A stretch of 42,063 nucleotides of DNA, taken from the NCBI GenBank assembly GCA_964397015.1, contig CAYNHL010000015.1, positions 1-42,063 on the forward strand. Direction: 5' to 3'. Of the stretch, positions 32,463 to 41,960 are shown in pieces. The notes under the pieces are model-generated. The model did no database searches and was not told the origin of the DNA. It saw nothing but the letters and a program-made list of their open reading frames with translations. Position numbers and translations under genes: made by a program. This DNA comes from MADRE2 sp964397015. Lineage in GTDB: Bacteria > Desulfobacterota > Desulfobacteria > Desulfobacterales > Desulfobacteraceae. Position 1 is the first letter of the stretch; each line of letters opens with the position of its first letter.

Positions 32463-35400
32463 TCCAGCTGTCATCAGCCCGTTTGCGGGAGGCAATCGTT
32501 TTGCTTGTCCTGGTCATGTGCTTGACAGGCCTGCCGTTTTCAGCGGCCCGGCCTGCACATAGCGCTGTTTCACCTGCAGCCGGAGAAACGGTCCCGTATT
32601 TTGCCAGGGTGGTTTCCACCCTGTCTGATGTCGATACCAGGCGGGCGGGCAGTTCAGGTGAACGGACAGGCGCATCTTTTATCCTGTCCGAATTCAAGTC
32701 GTCAGGAGCCTCGCCGGTTGGACATCAGACCTTCTCCATGCCGGTCCGCACAAACTCTGTCTGCCGGATGTTCCATGCAGAGACCGGGCAGTCCCTTGAA
32801 ATGCAGCCATTTATCTCAAATGCGGTTTCCCCGGGCACAGCCGGTAAAAACGGCATTGAAGGCCACGTGATCCATGCCGGCGACGGCGAACTGGCATCCT
32901 TTAACCACAAACCGGTAAAAGGCGCTATTGTCCTGATGGACTTCGATTCAGGAAAAAACTGGACCAACGCGCTTTCCCTGGGGGCCCGCGCCCTTGTTTA
33001 CATCCAGCGTCCGGGTTCGACAAGATATCTGTACCAGGATAAAACAGAGTTGACACCTGTTGATTTTCCACGGTTCATTATCACCAGAAAACAGGCTGTC
33101 GAGATGTTCGGCCCGGTAGAGCAAATGGCAGAAAAGGCGCCGGTCACAGTAAGGATTGAGTCTGACTCAAAATGGGAAAGGGTTGAGACACAAAACATAT
33201 ACGCTTTCATTCCAGGTACCGATGACCGCCTCAAGGATGAACTTGTCATTGTGGAAAGCTTTTATGACACTGATGAATTCATTGCCGGCAACTCCCCCGG
33301 CGCAGACCAGGCATGTTCCATAGCCACGCTGCTCGACCTGGCAAGGTTCCTGGGAACCACTCCGCCCGCCCGGCCGGTGCTGCTGGTTGCCACGTCCGGC
33401 CATGCCGCAAGTCTCCACGGCACAAGGGAAATGATCTGGGCCATGAATGAGGAACCACAGTACTTTTCCAGTCGACGGCAGCATCTTGCCAGCCAGATTG
33501 ACTGGTATCGATCGGGTAAAAATTGCCTGGAACGATATATAGACACAAACACCGCGACCGGTTCCGACCTTGAAACCATCAAAATACACCTGGATGAAGT
33601 GATAAAAGCCGAAATCGAGGAGGTCAACCAGTCCCTGATGCACCTCAGGCTCAACGAAGATGCCAGCAGCAGACAAATCAAGCGCCTGGCGGATAAGCGA
33701 ATGGCTCTCAAACAACTGGGACAATTGAAAACCATCGACTCTCTGGACACAAAAGAAAAAGCCATGGTTGACCGGCTGGTCCCCCAGTGCATGGACAGGA
33801 CCGACAGGCTTATTGAAGACACCAGACGACAACTCGGCCATATTGACAGCGCCATTCAGTTCAAGTCGCATATCCGTGACAAAACCATCGCGGCTGTCGT
33901 TTCCCTGCACCTTTCCAGCCATGGGAAAGGATTCGGGGCATTTTCAAGGGGAGGTCTCTATCCCTTGAAATCCACCATAGACCGGTATACCCCGTATACA
34001 TACATTGACAGGACCCTGAAACAGGTCAGCGACGAAATTGCCGGGAAAAAGAACATACCCGGCCTGCTGCAAGACACTCTTCGTCCCTCCCTGCACAGAT
34101 CCTGGGAAAGTTTCTTCAAAGACGTTCCACCTCTCGGCGGTGAAGTCAGTTCCATGGCTGGCATGCGTGGTTTCAGCCTGGTAACGGTCCATGATGCCAG
34201 GGCTTTGTGGGGTACGCCGGGGGATACGGTCGACAGGGTAGACATGGACAGGGCCATGCAGCAGAGCCGGTTTGTCATCGAATTGATCCACGGGCTCTGT
34301 ACAGCCAGCACACTGGGAACCGACCGCACGCTTCCGAGAAACGGATTTTCAACTCTCAAGGGTCGTGCCAACTTTATCAGGCATGGCCAGCTGTTTGCGG
34401 AAACCCCGGCACCGGACAGCATTATCCTGTCTTTCCAGGGCCCGGGCATGTACCATGCCATGGTGGACGAATACGGAGAATTCATGATCAAGGGAGTAGC
34501 CGACCGGAAACATGTTCTCCACAAACTCATCCTTGAAGGATACAGGTTTGACACACTCACCGGGAAAGCGGTCTGGGCGGTTGACAAGAAAAAAACCACC
34601 AAGGACCGGTACCGCGTGAAAATGAACAACCGGTCGACAGAAACCGACCTTATAATGTTTTCCTGCCGCCAGAGCACCCTGACCAACCTGCTGGAACCGC
34701 GCACCTTTCAATACCTGACCAAAATCAACCTGTTTGATGCACGGACCGACTCTTTGCCCCTGCGCCACTGGTACAGCCGTATAGACACACGGTCTTCCAT
34801 CCTGTGTTCACTGTTCCTGGAACCGGGAACCCGTATAAAGCTGACGCTTTCCGACACTATGCTGACCCGCAAACTGATCCTGACCAATGCTGACAAAAAT
34901 CACCCCCTGGGCACCGGCTACCAGGTCGACACCCATCCGGTAATAGCACCGACGTCGTACCTGGCAGCCAGGGATATGTGGATGCTGCTGAATCCGAGGA
35001 TCGACAACCTGGAACAAAAAGGCATCAAAAACCAGAAAATCAGAGAATTAAGACACGAAGGCAATACAGCCCTGGCCCAGGCTCAAGCTTTTTTTGACGA
35101 ACGGATGTACGACCGGTTCTTTTCAGCCTCCCAAACAGCGCTGGCGCTTGCCGGACGGGTATACGACCATGTCGAAAAAACACAGAAGGATGTACTGTAC
35201 GGTGTTTTATTCTATATCCTGCTCTTTGTGCCCTTTGCCTTCTGCCTGGAACGTTTTCTTTTCGCCTTTACAAACATTTACAGGAGGATTTTCAGCTTCC
35301 TGTCCATCCTCCTGGTCCTCATACTGGTCATCTACAATATTCATCCTGCTTTTGAACTGGCCTACAGCCCGATTGTGATCATCCTGGCTTTTTTTATCAT

Positions 35401-37261
35401 CGGGCTCTCCGCCATGGTCACCTGGATTTTATTCAGCCGGTTCGATGAAGAGATGAAACGCCTTCAAAAGGCGGGAAGCAAAGGCAGCGAAGGAGAAATA
35501 AGCCTGATGAAAGCCTTTTCCGCCTCTTTTTTCATGGGTATTTCCAACCTGCGCCGCCGGAAGGTTCGAACCCTTCTGACCTGTATCACCCTGACCATTC
35601 TCACCTTTACCCTGATGAGCTTTACCTCTGTCAAAAACATCCGGCAGCAGTTCAAACTCCTGTATGACAAAACCGCTTCCTACCAGGGCCTTCTGCTGAA
35701 ACAGGCAAACTGGGCCACCCTGCCTGAACAGGCATTTCACACCATTCAAAACACCATGGCTCCGGAAATGACCGCCGTACCAAGGGGATGGCTCGAGACA
35801 GAGGAACGGACCCGGCCCATGAACATACCTGTCGCCTTTCAGGATACCCGCGTAAACGCTGCCGGATTGATCGGCCTGTCACACCTGGAGCCTGAAATCA
35901 GCGGCATGTCCAGGGTCCTGACCCGGGGCAGATGGTTTTCTTCTCAGGACCGGCACACCGTCATTCTTTCAGAGCAAATGGCAGAAACTCTCGGTGTTCA
36001 TGACTCAGAACCCGGAACCGCCACCGTCTTTCTCTGGTCCATCCCGTTTACAGTCACAGGTTTTTTTTCAGGGGATGCCTTTGACCGGTTCAAAGACCTG
36101 GATGGCGAACCACTGACACCGGTTACTTTCCCGGATGAAATCTTCCAGCAGACAACAGCGGCAGAAATGGACGCCATGGAAGCCGGCCAGGATATCACGG
36201 CCTTCCAGACACGATACACACATATTCCATCCGACCAGGTCCTGGTCATTCCGTACGACACCCTGGTCTCCCTGGGAGGGCACCTGAAAAGCGTGGCCCT
36301 GGCCCGTCACAAAAACGACACCGTCAACCGGCATACGTTTGAGCTGGTTGACCGGTTCGGCCTGTGGCTTTTTTCAGGAGAAAAGGAAGGGGTATACGTT
36401 TACAACGCCAGCGATTCCCTCAATTACAGCGGCATCCCGAACATTATCGTACCGATTCTCATTTCCATTTTTATCGTGCTCAATACCATGATAGGCAGTG
36501 TATATGAACGGAAAAAAGAGATAGGTGTCTATACCTCCATCGGTATGGCTCCCTCCCATGTATCCATTATTTTCATTGCAGAAGCCCTGTCGTATGCAGT
36601 TTTGTCAGTGGTTGCCGGCTATCTCGTGGCCCAGGCAGTGGCCAAGGTGTTTGCCGGAACCGTGCTTTTGAACGGAATCACGGTCAACTATTCCTCGATG
36701 GCCGGAGTCGCTGCCATGGCCATCGTTCTTCTGGTGGTGATACTGTCAGCGGTTTATCCTTCAAGGATTGCGGCAAATATTGCCATTCCCGACGTGAACA
36801 GGACATGGGAAATGACAGCCGCCAGGGGAAACCGGCTCAGTATAGATCTGCCGTTTCTGCTGAAAACAGGTGAGGCAAAAAGCGCCAGGGGATTTTTATA
36901 CAGTTTCCTGTCCGGCCACCAGGAGGTATCCCATGGTATTTTTTCCATCGCCGAACTGGAAATGACCGGGGAAAACAAGCTCCATGTTGAATTCACGGCA
37001 TGGCTGGCCCCTTTTGACCTGGGTATCATGCAGGATGTCATCCTGCAGGCAATCCCTTCAAAGACCCAGGAGGGATTTTTGGAGCTTAAAATGGAAATCG
37101 TGCGCAAATCAGGTGAACACCTTACCTGGTGGCGTGTTAACAAGCGGTTTGTAAACCTGATCCGCAAGCAATTACTGGTATGGCGCTCTCTTTCAAATGA
37201 TGAAAAAGCATATTTTGCAAAAACGGCTGACAATACCGGAAAGGACACCGCCATTGCCTGA
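32459..37261 (+). CDS. Giant fusion: M28-peptidase-like ectodomain plus FtsX permease
   Basis: A 1600-residue envelope protein starting at TTG 32459, overlapping the ATPase stop. In order: signal/anchor helix (10-30); PA-like region (about 130-235); M28-peptidase-like core (about 245-330, resuming near 470-500) interrupted by a helical, charged stretch (370-470); beta-rich region (about 620-850, YHAMVDEYGEFMIKG near 665); three helices (about 912-935, 945-962, 969-994); then an FtsX permease with a helix at 1037-1058, a periplasmic domain to about 1310 and three helices at about 1328-1435. Zinc ligands of M28 are mostly lost: His to F268, the Glu pair to H315-A316, Asp to H484; D270 and D283 remain. 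The domain is probably a binding, not a cutting, module. Confidence 0.8.
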   Translation: MIQLSSARLREAIVLLVLVMCLTGLPFSAARPAHSAVSPAAGETVPYFARVVSTLSDVDTRRAGSSGERTGASFILSEFKSSGASPVGHQTFSMPVRTNSVCRMFHAETGQSLEMQPFISNAVSPGTAGKNGIEGHVIHAGDGELASFNHKPVKGAIVLMDFDSGKNWTNALSLGARALVYIQRPGSTRYLYQDKTELTPVDFPRFIITRKQAVEMFGPVEQMAEKAPVTVRIESDSKWERVETQNIYAFIPGTDDRLKDELVIVESFYDTDEFIAGNSPGADQACSIATLLDLARFLGTTPPARPVLLVATSGHAASLHGTREMIWAMNEEPQYFSSRRQHLASQIDWYRSGKNCLERYIDTNTATGSDLETIKIHLDEVIKAEIEEVNQSLMHLRLNEDASSRQIKRLADKRMALKQLGQLKTIDSLDTKEKAMVDRLVPQCMDRTDRLIEDTRRQLGHIDSAIQFKSHIRDKTIAAVVSLHLSSHGKGFGAFSRGGLYPLKSTIDRYTPYTYIDRTLKQVSDEIAGKKNIPGLLQDTLRPSLHRSWESFFKDVPPLGGEVSSMAGMRGFSLVTVHDARALWGTPGDTVDRVDMDRAMQQSRFVIELIHGLCTASTLGTDRTLPRNGFSTLKGRANFIRHGQLFAETPAPDSIILSFQGPGMYHAMVDEYGEFMIKGVADRKHVLHKLILEGYRFDTLTGKAVWAVDKKKTTKDRYRVKMNNRSTETDLIMFSCRQSTLTNLLEPRTFQYLTKINLFDARTDSLPLRHWYSRIDTRSSILCSLFLEPGTRIKLTLSDTMLTRKLILTNADKNHPLGTGYQVDTHPVIAPTSYLAARDMWMLLNPRIDNLEQKGIKNQKIRELRHEGNTALAQAQAFFDERMYDRFFSASQTALALAGRVYDHVEKTQKDVLYGVLFYILLFVPFAFCLERFLFAFTNIYRRIFSFLSILLVLILVIYNIHPAFELAYSPIVIILAFFIIGLSAMVTWILFSRFDEEMKRLQKAGSKGSEGEISLMKAFSASFFMGISNLRRRKVRTLLTCITLTILTFTLMSFTSVKNIRQQFKLLYDKTASYQGLLLKQANWATLPEQAFHTIQNTMAPEMTAVPRGWLETEERTRPMNIPVAFQDTRVNAAGLIGLSHLEPEISGMSRVLTRGRWFSSQDRHTVILSEQMAETLGVHDSEPGTATVFLWSIPFTVTGFFSGDAFDRFKDLDGEPLTPVTFPDEIFQQTTAAEMDAMEAGQDITAFQTRYTHIPSDQVLVIPYDTLVSLGGHLKSVALARHKNDTVNRHTFELVDRFGLWLFSGEKEGVYVYNASDSLNYSGIPNIIVPILISIFIVLNTMIGSVYERKKEIGVYTSIGMAPSHVSIIFIAEALSYAVLSVVAGYLVAQAVAKVFAGTVLLNGITVNYSSMAGVAAMAIVLLVVILSAVYPSRIAANIAIPDVNRTWEMTAARGNRLSIDLPFLLKTGEAKSARGFLYSFLSGHQEVSHGIFSIAELEMTGENKLHVEFTAWLAPFDLGIMQDVILQAIPSKTQEGFLELKMEIVRKSGEHLTWWRVNKRFVNLIRKQLLVWRSLSNDEKAYFAKTADNTGKDTAIA

Positions 37262-39248
37262 TACCCGTTCCATACCCGTCACAATCAGGCCAAGGGCATT
37301 TATTGTCGGATTTGTCTTTGCAGTCGCCATCTGTGCCATCACACCTTTCAACAACATCTACCGCCAGGCTACTCCTCTGGGCGGGGGATATTTTCCCCTG
37401 GCACCTTTTTACATAATGTTCTGGCTCATGGTCATTTCGGTTACTGGCAAAAAGCTTTTCAACCGTCCTTTTTTGTTGACCGGATCGGAATTGATAGTGT
37501 CATGGGTCCTGATGGTACTGGTTTCCGGCATTGCCTATACCGGATTTGCCAGAACCTTTTTTATCAACCTGACAGCCCCTTTTTATTTTGCATCAGAAGG
37601 CAACCGCTGGCAGCAGCTGCTGCAGCCCTTACTGCCCGATGCCCTTTTCGTGAAAAGCAATACTGCCATTGACCTGCTTTACAACGGAATCGCGAACGGA
37701 CGGCACATGGGCTGGCTTGAAATCGCCCGGCAAATTCCCTGGAACGCCTGGATAAAGCCGTTTTTTTCCTGGGGGATTTTCATGATTGCCTCATACTTTC
37801 TGACCATGTGCCTGATCAGCCTGATTCACCGGCAGGCCATCAGCAACGAACGTATGAATTTCCCCCTGCTGGCCGTACCTGAAATGATCCGCAACGCCAT
37901 GGATTCAGACAGGACGGGCTCTTTTTTTTCAAACCGCTTTCTGCTCGCCGGAATCGGAATCCCGGTGGCACTGCACCTTCTGAACGGGCTGAATTTCTAT
38001 TTTCCGTCCGTGCCCCACATAAATACACTGGTCCTTGCCGGAAAATATTTTCCAGAGCATGGTATATTTGCCGGATTTGTGAAACTCAAGATCTATTATT
38101 ATCCTGCATTCATAGGATTTGCATTCCTGACATCCAGGCAGGTCTCTTTTTCCTTCTGGTTTTTCTTTATCGCAGGAGCCCTGTTCACGGGTATTTTAAC
38201 CATCAGCGGGTACAGTTTCCCTGCTTCTGAGCTGGGAACCACATTCGGGCCGACACTCTCTTTGCCTGAAGAAACCCAGATGGTCGGAGCATTTATCGTT
38301 TTTTTCCTGTTCCTCGCCTGGCTGGCCAGGATCCACTTCACGGCCGTTTTTTCCCATGCTTTCTACAACCGGTCGAAAACCGATTTTCCCAAAGATTTCC
38401 GTTCGGATATCCTGGCTTTCCGGGGTGCCATACTCGGATTTTCCGTACTCCTGACATGGTTTTTGCTTCACGGTGTCAGTTTCATGAACTCCGTGTTGAT
38501 CATCTGTTTTTATTTCATGTTCATAATGGTTGCCACAAGGGTGGTCTGCCAGGGCGGGGTGACCTACTTCACGCTGACGGTGGCCCCACTGGATGCAATC
38601 AATACGCTTCTGGGCATGAAGCTTTTTTCAAGCCTGGGCCTGCTGATTGCCGGGGTCACCCAGAAAGTCATGTTCCTGGATCTGCGTGAGTCCGTAGCGC
38701 CCTCCCTGCTGCACGCCCACAAAATCAGCCACCGCCGGGTCCAGAAGCGCCGGATGGCAGCCATTGTCTTTTTAACCATGGTCACCTGCCTGGCTGTATC
38801 CGCCCTGGCAATGATCCTTCTGTGCTATAAATACGGCATCCGGGAACTGGGACTGGACTGGGCCACGAGAACCACGATATCCACCTACAACAACCTGATA
38901 CCGGCCATTCACGACACGGTTGAACAAGGGGATTCCATAAGGTTTTTCGCAGCCATGGGCGCTGTTGTCATGCTGCTTCTTGTAATCTGCTATCACCGGT
39001 TCTACTGGTGGCCGCTGCACCCCATCGGATACCTGATGGTGTACAGTTCCGCCATGAAAATACTGTGGGTCAGTTTTTTTATCGGCTGGCTTTTCAACGT
39101 GCTGACCATGCGCTATGGCGGCATAAAATTGTTTGAAAAAATGCGGTATTTCTTTGCAGGACTCATCATGGGAGATTTTCTCATGGGAGGGGCATGGGCC
39201 GTTGTCGGCATGTTCACCCGTTCTGCATACCAGGTACTGCCGACATAA
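37254..39248 (+). CDS. Large polytopic membrane protein, OPT-like (DUF6785-type)
   Basis: A 664-residue membrane protein with about 14 hydrophobic segments. I start it at TTG 37254 because GGAAAGGA lies 6 bases upstream; ATG 37197 has no ribosome site and overlaps the previous gene by 65 bases. The N-terminus (FIVGFVFAVAICAITPFNN) resembles the start of oligopeptide-transporter-like DUF6785 proteins, and RMNFPLLAVPEMI and GGVTYFTLTVAPLD are likely conserved loops. Uptake of peptides or related molecules is inferred. It overlaps the giant fusion gene by 8 bases, and a second OPT-like gene follows 24 bases later. Confidence 0.72.
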   Translation: MPDTRSIPVTIRPRAFIVGFVFAVAICAITPFNNIYRQATPLGGGYFPLAPFYIMFWLMVISVTGKKLFNRPFLLTGSELIVSWVLMVLVSGIAYTGFARTFFINLTAPFYFASEGNRWQQLLQPLLPDALFVKSNTAIDLLYNGIANGRHMGWLEIARQIPWNAWIKPFFSWGIFMIASYFLTMCLISLIHRQAISNERMNFPLLAVPEMIRNAMDSDRTGSFFSNRFLLAGIGIPVALHLLNGLNFYFPSVPHINTLVLAGKYFPEHGIFAGFVKLKIYYYPAFIGFAFLTSRQVSFSFWFFFIAGALFTGILTISGYSFPASELGTTFGPTLSLPEETQMVGAFIVFFLFLAWLARIHFTAVFSHAFYNRSKTDFPKDFRSDILAFRGAILGFSVLLTWFLLHGVSFMNSVLIICFYFMFIMVATRVVCQGGVTYFTLTVAPLDAINTLLGMKLFSSLGLLIAGVTQKVMFLDLRESVAPSLLHAHKISHRRVQKRRMAAIVFLTMVTCLAVSALAMILLCYKYGIRELGLDWATRTTISTYNNLIPAIHDTVEQGDSIRFFAAMGAVVMLLLVICYHRFYWWPLHPIGYLMVYSSAMKILWVSFFIGWLFNVLTMRYGGIKLFEKMRYFFAGLIMGDFLMGGAWAVVGMFTRSAYQVLPT

Positions 39249-39272
39249 AAATGGAGAACAATACAGCTTCTC

Positions 39273-41234
39273 ATGTATGACGACAAGGAACTCAAAGAAT
39301 ACAGGGATCTGCTGACCACGCCCGATCATTTTGAAGAGGGGTTTAACTGGAAAACCATCGTGGGTGCCGTTTTTATCGGGTTTCTCATGATGCCGGGCAG
39401 CATGTACCTGCAGCTGGTTATCGGCAGCGGCATCGGACCGGCCGCCCGGTGGGTAACCATCATCCTGTTTGCGGAAATTGCCAAAAGGGCCTATTCCGAA
39501 TTGAAACAACAGGAAATATTTCTTTTGTATTACATGGCCGGCGCCGCCATGGCATCTCCCTTCCAGGGACTTTTGTGGAACCAGTACCTGGTACAGTCCG
39601 ATGCCGCCATGATGCTGGGGCTGACCGAATACATCCCGTCATGGGTCGCTCCCCAGCCGGAATCGGCATCCATACTTGAAAGAACATTTTTTCACCGTGA
39701 CTGGATGATCCCGATTCTGCTGCTCATAGGCAGCCAGGTAATTCAACGTGTTGACCAGTTCGGACTTGGATATGCCCTGTACCGCATCACTTCTGATGTT
39801 GAAAAGCTCCCCTTTCCCATGGCTCCTGTTGCTGCACTGGGCACCATGGCCCTGGCCGAATCCCAGGAAGAAAAACAAAAAGGATGGAAATGGCGCGTTT
39901 TTTCCATCGGCGGCATGATCGGCCTTTTGTTCGGGGGTGTGTATATCCTGCTGCCGGCTATCTCCGGCCTGATATTCACCGAACCGGTCCGCTTGATACC
40001 CATCCCCTGGGTGGAACTGACAAGGCATACCGAGGGAATTCTACCGGCGGTTGCCACAGGAATCCAGCTAGATCTCGGCCTGGTTTTCCTGGGAATGGTC
40101 CTGCCCTTCTGGGCGGTGATAGGCGGAGTTATCGGACTGGTTATCACCATCCTTGCCAACCCGCTGCTGTATAAACACGGCATCCTTTCCCGCTGGCATC
40201 CCGGAATGGGAACTGTTGAAACTGTATTTGCCAATAATTTTGATTTTTACATGAGTTTTGGAATCGGGCTCGGGCTGTCCATAGGCATCATCGGCCTCTG
40301 GCAGGTATTTCGATCTTTTTCAAAAGACAGGCAAAGCAATCGGGGCAGCCTGAAAGACCTTTTCAACCCTCCGGCCGGACGAGGGGATTTCGATTTCAGG
40401 ATTGCCCTGGGTATCTACTTTGTCTCGACCATCTCCTATGTACTGCTGTGCATGGTCCTGGTCCCGAACTTTCCCTGGATTTTTTTCCTGGTGTACGGAT
40501 TTGTGTATACGCCCGTCATATCCTATATCACCGCCAGGATGGAAGGTATTGCCGGCCAGTTTGTCAGCCTGCCCCTTGTGAGGGAAACAAGCTTCATTGC
40601 AGGTGCCAAATATTTCGGCTACCATGGTATTGAAATATGGTACGCTCCCATTCCCATGCATAACTACGGTGAAGCAACGGTTAAATTCAGGGAAATAGAA
40701 CTGACCGGCACCAGCCTCAGGGGAATCATCAAGTCCGAGTTTATCGTGTTTCCAATCGTGATGGTTGCCAGCCTGCTGTTTTCCCAGTTTATCTGGCGCC
40801 TGGCCCCCATTCCTTCGAGCAATTATCCCTATGCCCAGGAAATGTGGCACCTGCAGGCCTTGAATACCCTGCTGATGCAGACATCCACCCTGGAGGGGAA
40901 TTCATTGTTTTATCAGGCACTGAGCGGGACCACAGTGTTTTCCGGTATCGGATTCGGTCTTGTCACCTATGGGCTGCTAAGCCTGTTCGGACTGCCGGTT
41001 CTGCTGGTGTACGGTATTGTCCGGGGACTTGGACAAAGCACCCCCCATGGTGTCATACTGGAACTTGCCGGAGCGCTTTTAGGCCGGTTTTTCTTCCTGA
41101 AAAAATACGGCCGGCAATGGCGGCAATACGCCCCGGTGCTGCTGGCCGGATTTTCATGCGGCATGGGATTGACCGGCATGTTTGCAATGGGCCTTACCCT
41201 GATCCTTAAATCGCTGGACCGCCTGGCATATTGA
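39273..41234 (+). CDS. Large polytopic membrane protein, OPT-family-like
   Basis: A 653-residue membrane protein with about 13-14 hydrophobic segments. Family-type stretches are GFLMMPGSMYLQLVIGSGIG, EKLPFPMAPVAALGTMAL (proline-rich loop typical of OPT proteins) and SYITARMEGIAGQFVSLP. It is not an obvious copy of the preceding gene but shares its size and architecture, so the two may form a heteromer. The weak ribosome site is 15 bases before ATG 39273. Co-transcription with the ABC/peptidase-like module suggests a common substrate class such as peptides; this is inference. Confidence 0.75.
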   Translation: MYDDKELKEYRDLLTTPDHFEEGFNWKTIVGAVFIGFLMMPGSMYLQLVIGSGIGPAARWVTIILFAEIAKRAYSELKQQEIFLLYYMAGAAMASPFQGLLWNQYLVQSDAAMMLGLTEYIPSWVAPQPESASILERTFFHRDWMIPILLLIGSQVIQRVDQFGLGYALYRITSDVEKLPFPMAPVAALGTMALAESQEEKQKGWKWRVFSIGGMIGLLFGGVYILLPAISGLIFTEPVRLIPIPWVELTRHTEGILPAVATGIQLDLGLVFLGMVLPFWAVIGGVIGLVITILANPLLYKHGILSRWHPGMGTVETVFANNFDFYMSFGIGLGLSIGIIGLWQVFRSFSKDRQSNRGSLKDLFNPPAGRGDFDFRIALGIYFVSTISYVLLCMVLVPNFPWIFFLVYGFVYTPVISYITARMEGIAGQFVSLPLVRETSFIAGAKYFGYHGIEIWYAPIPMHNYGEATVKFREIELTGTSLRGIIKSEFIVFPIVMVASLLFSQFIWRLAPIPSSNYPYAQEMWHLQALNTLLMQTSTLEGNSLFYQALSGTTVFSGIGFGLVTYGLLSLFGLPVLLVYGIVRGLGQSTPHGVILELAGALLGRFFFLKKYGRQWRQYAPVLLAGFSCGMGLTGMFAMGLTLILKSLDRLAY

Positions 41235-41333
41235 CCATCGGGTGGTGATTGCCGAAAAAATGTGGTAAAATAACTCAACTTTCGGACCTCAACGATTATG
41301 AACGGGGTCACAACATATTCATGGGAGACGGCA

Positions 41334-41942
41334 ATGACCAAACGTATTTTTCTGATCTGCCTGGTTTGCATGTGCTGCATGCCGGCCGCAGCCCTGTCCA
41401 AACCACCTTTAAACCTGGGTGGATTCACTCTGGGAACAGATATTCACCTGTACAAAGACCGGCTGGAAATTGAAAACTGCCAGGAAATCAAGTACCAGGA
41501 ATATCTGGGTGAAGGGATACTCAAACCCACTGCCGGGTTCAAGAGCGGATCCGTCGCTTATGGCCTGTGCGACAAACCCGACCACATCGTGAGAATCAAG
41601 TTAAAATATTCTGATTCATCAAAAAAATTTTTCAGAACCCTTCTTGATAAATTTGAATCCCGCCTGGGCAAGCCAGACGAATACCAGGGTGATCCATTCC
41701 AGACATTTATCGCGTGGAAATGGTCTTTTGATGGAAAAAACGACCAGCGTATCAGCCTGATTCTGCAGCATAATATACAAGATTCTTCTGAAAAACTCGG
41801 AAATGCTGTCAAGATGACACTGATAAGCCAGATTGAAAAAGAAAAAGCCTGCTATGAATCAAAATATCCTCAAGAAAACACGGTACCGTCTGAACCGCTT
41901 CCACCGCCGGATGACATGTGGAATCTTTATATTCCCTATTGA
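41334..41942 (+). CDS. Secreted or periplasmic protein of unknown function
   Basis: A 202-residue protein starting at ATG 41334, with GGGAGA upstream; an in-frame ATG 36 bases earlier (41298) is less likely. The N-terminus MTKRIFLICLVCMCCMPAAA is a signal peptide, with cleavage likely near ALSK. The mature part includes LNLGGFTLGTDIHLYKD, LCDKPDHIVRIKLKYSDSSK and LGKPDEYQGDPFQTFIAWKW, which reads like a mixed alpha/beta fold, and ends in a proline-rich tail. I do not recognise the family. It follows OPT-like gene two by 99 bases. Confidence 0.7.
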   Translation: MTKRIFLICLVCMCCMPAAALSKPPLNLGGFTLGTDIHLYKDRLEIENCQEIKYQEYLGEGILKPTAGFKSGSVAYGLCDKPDHIVRIKLKYSDSSKKFFRTLLDKFESRLGKPDEYQGDPFQTFIAWKWSFDGKNDQRISLILQHNIQDSSEKLGNAVKMTLISQIEKEKACYESKYPQENTVPSEPLPPPDDMWNLYIPY

Positions 41943-41960
41943 GCACCGGGCTGACCAGGC

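Noticed and set aside
33167..33922. A 251-codon minus-strand open frame inside the giant fusion gene
   Set aside because: It lies wholly antisense to a gene with clear domains and shows no recognisable protein motif; a shadow of the codon pattern.
41240..41260. Short palindrome ACCA-TCGGG-TGGT after the second OPT-like gene
   Set aside because: Four base pairs only, with no T run; not a supportable terminator.
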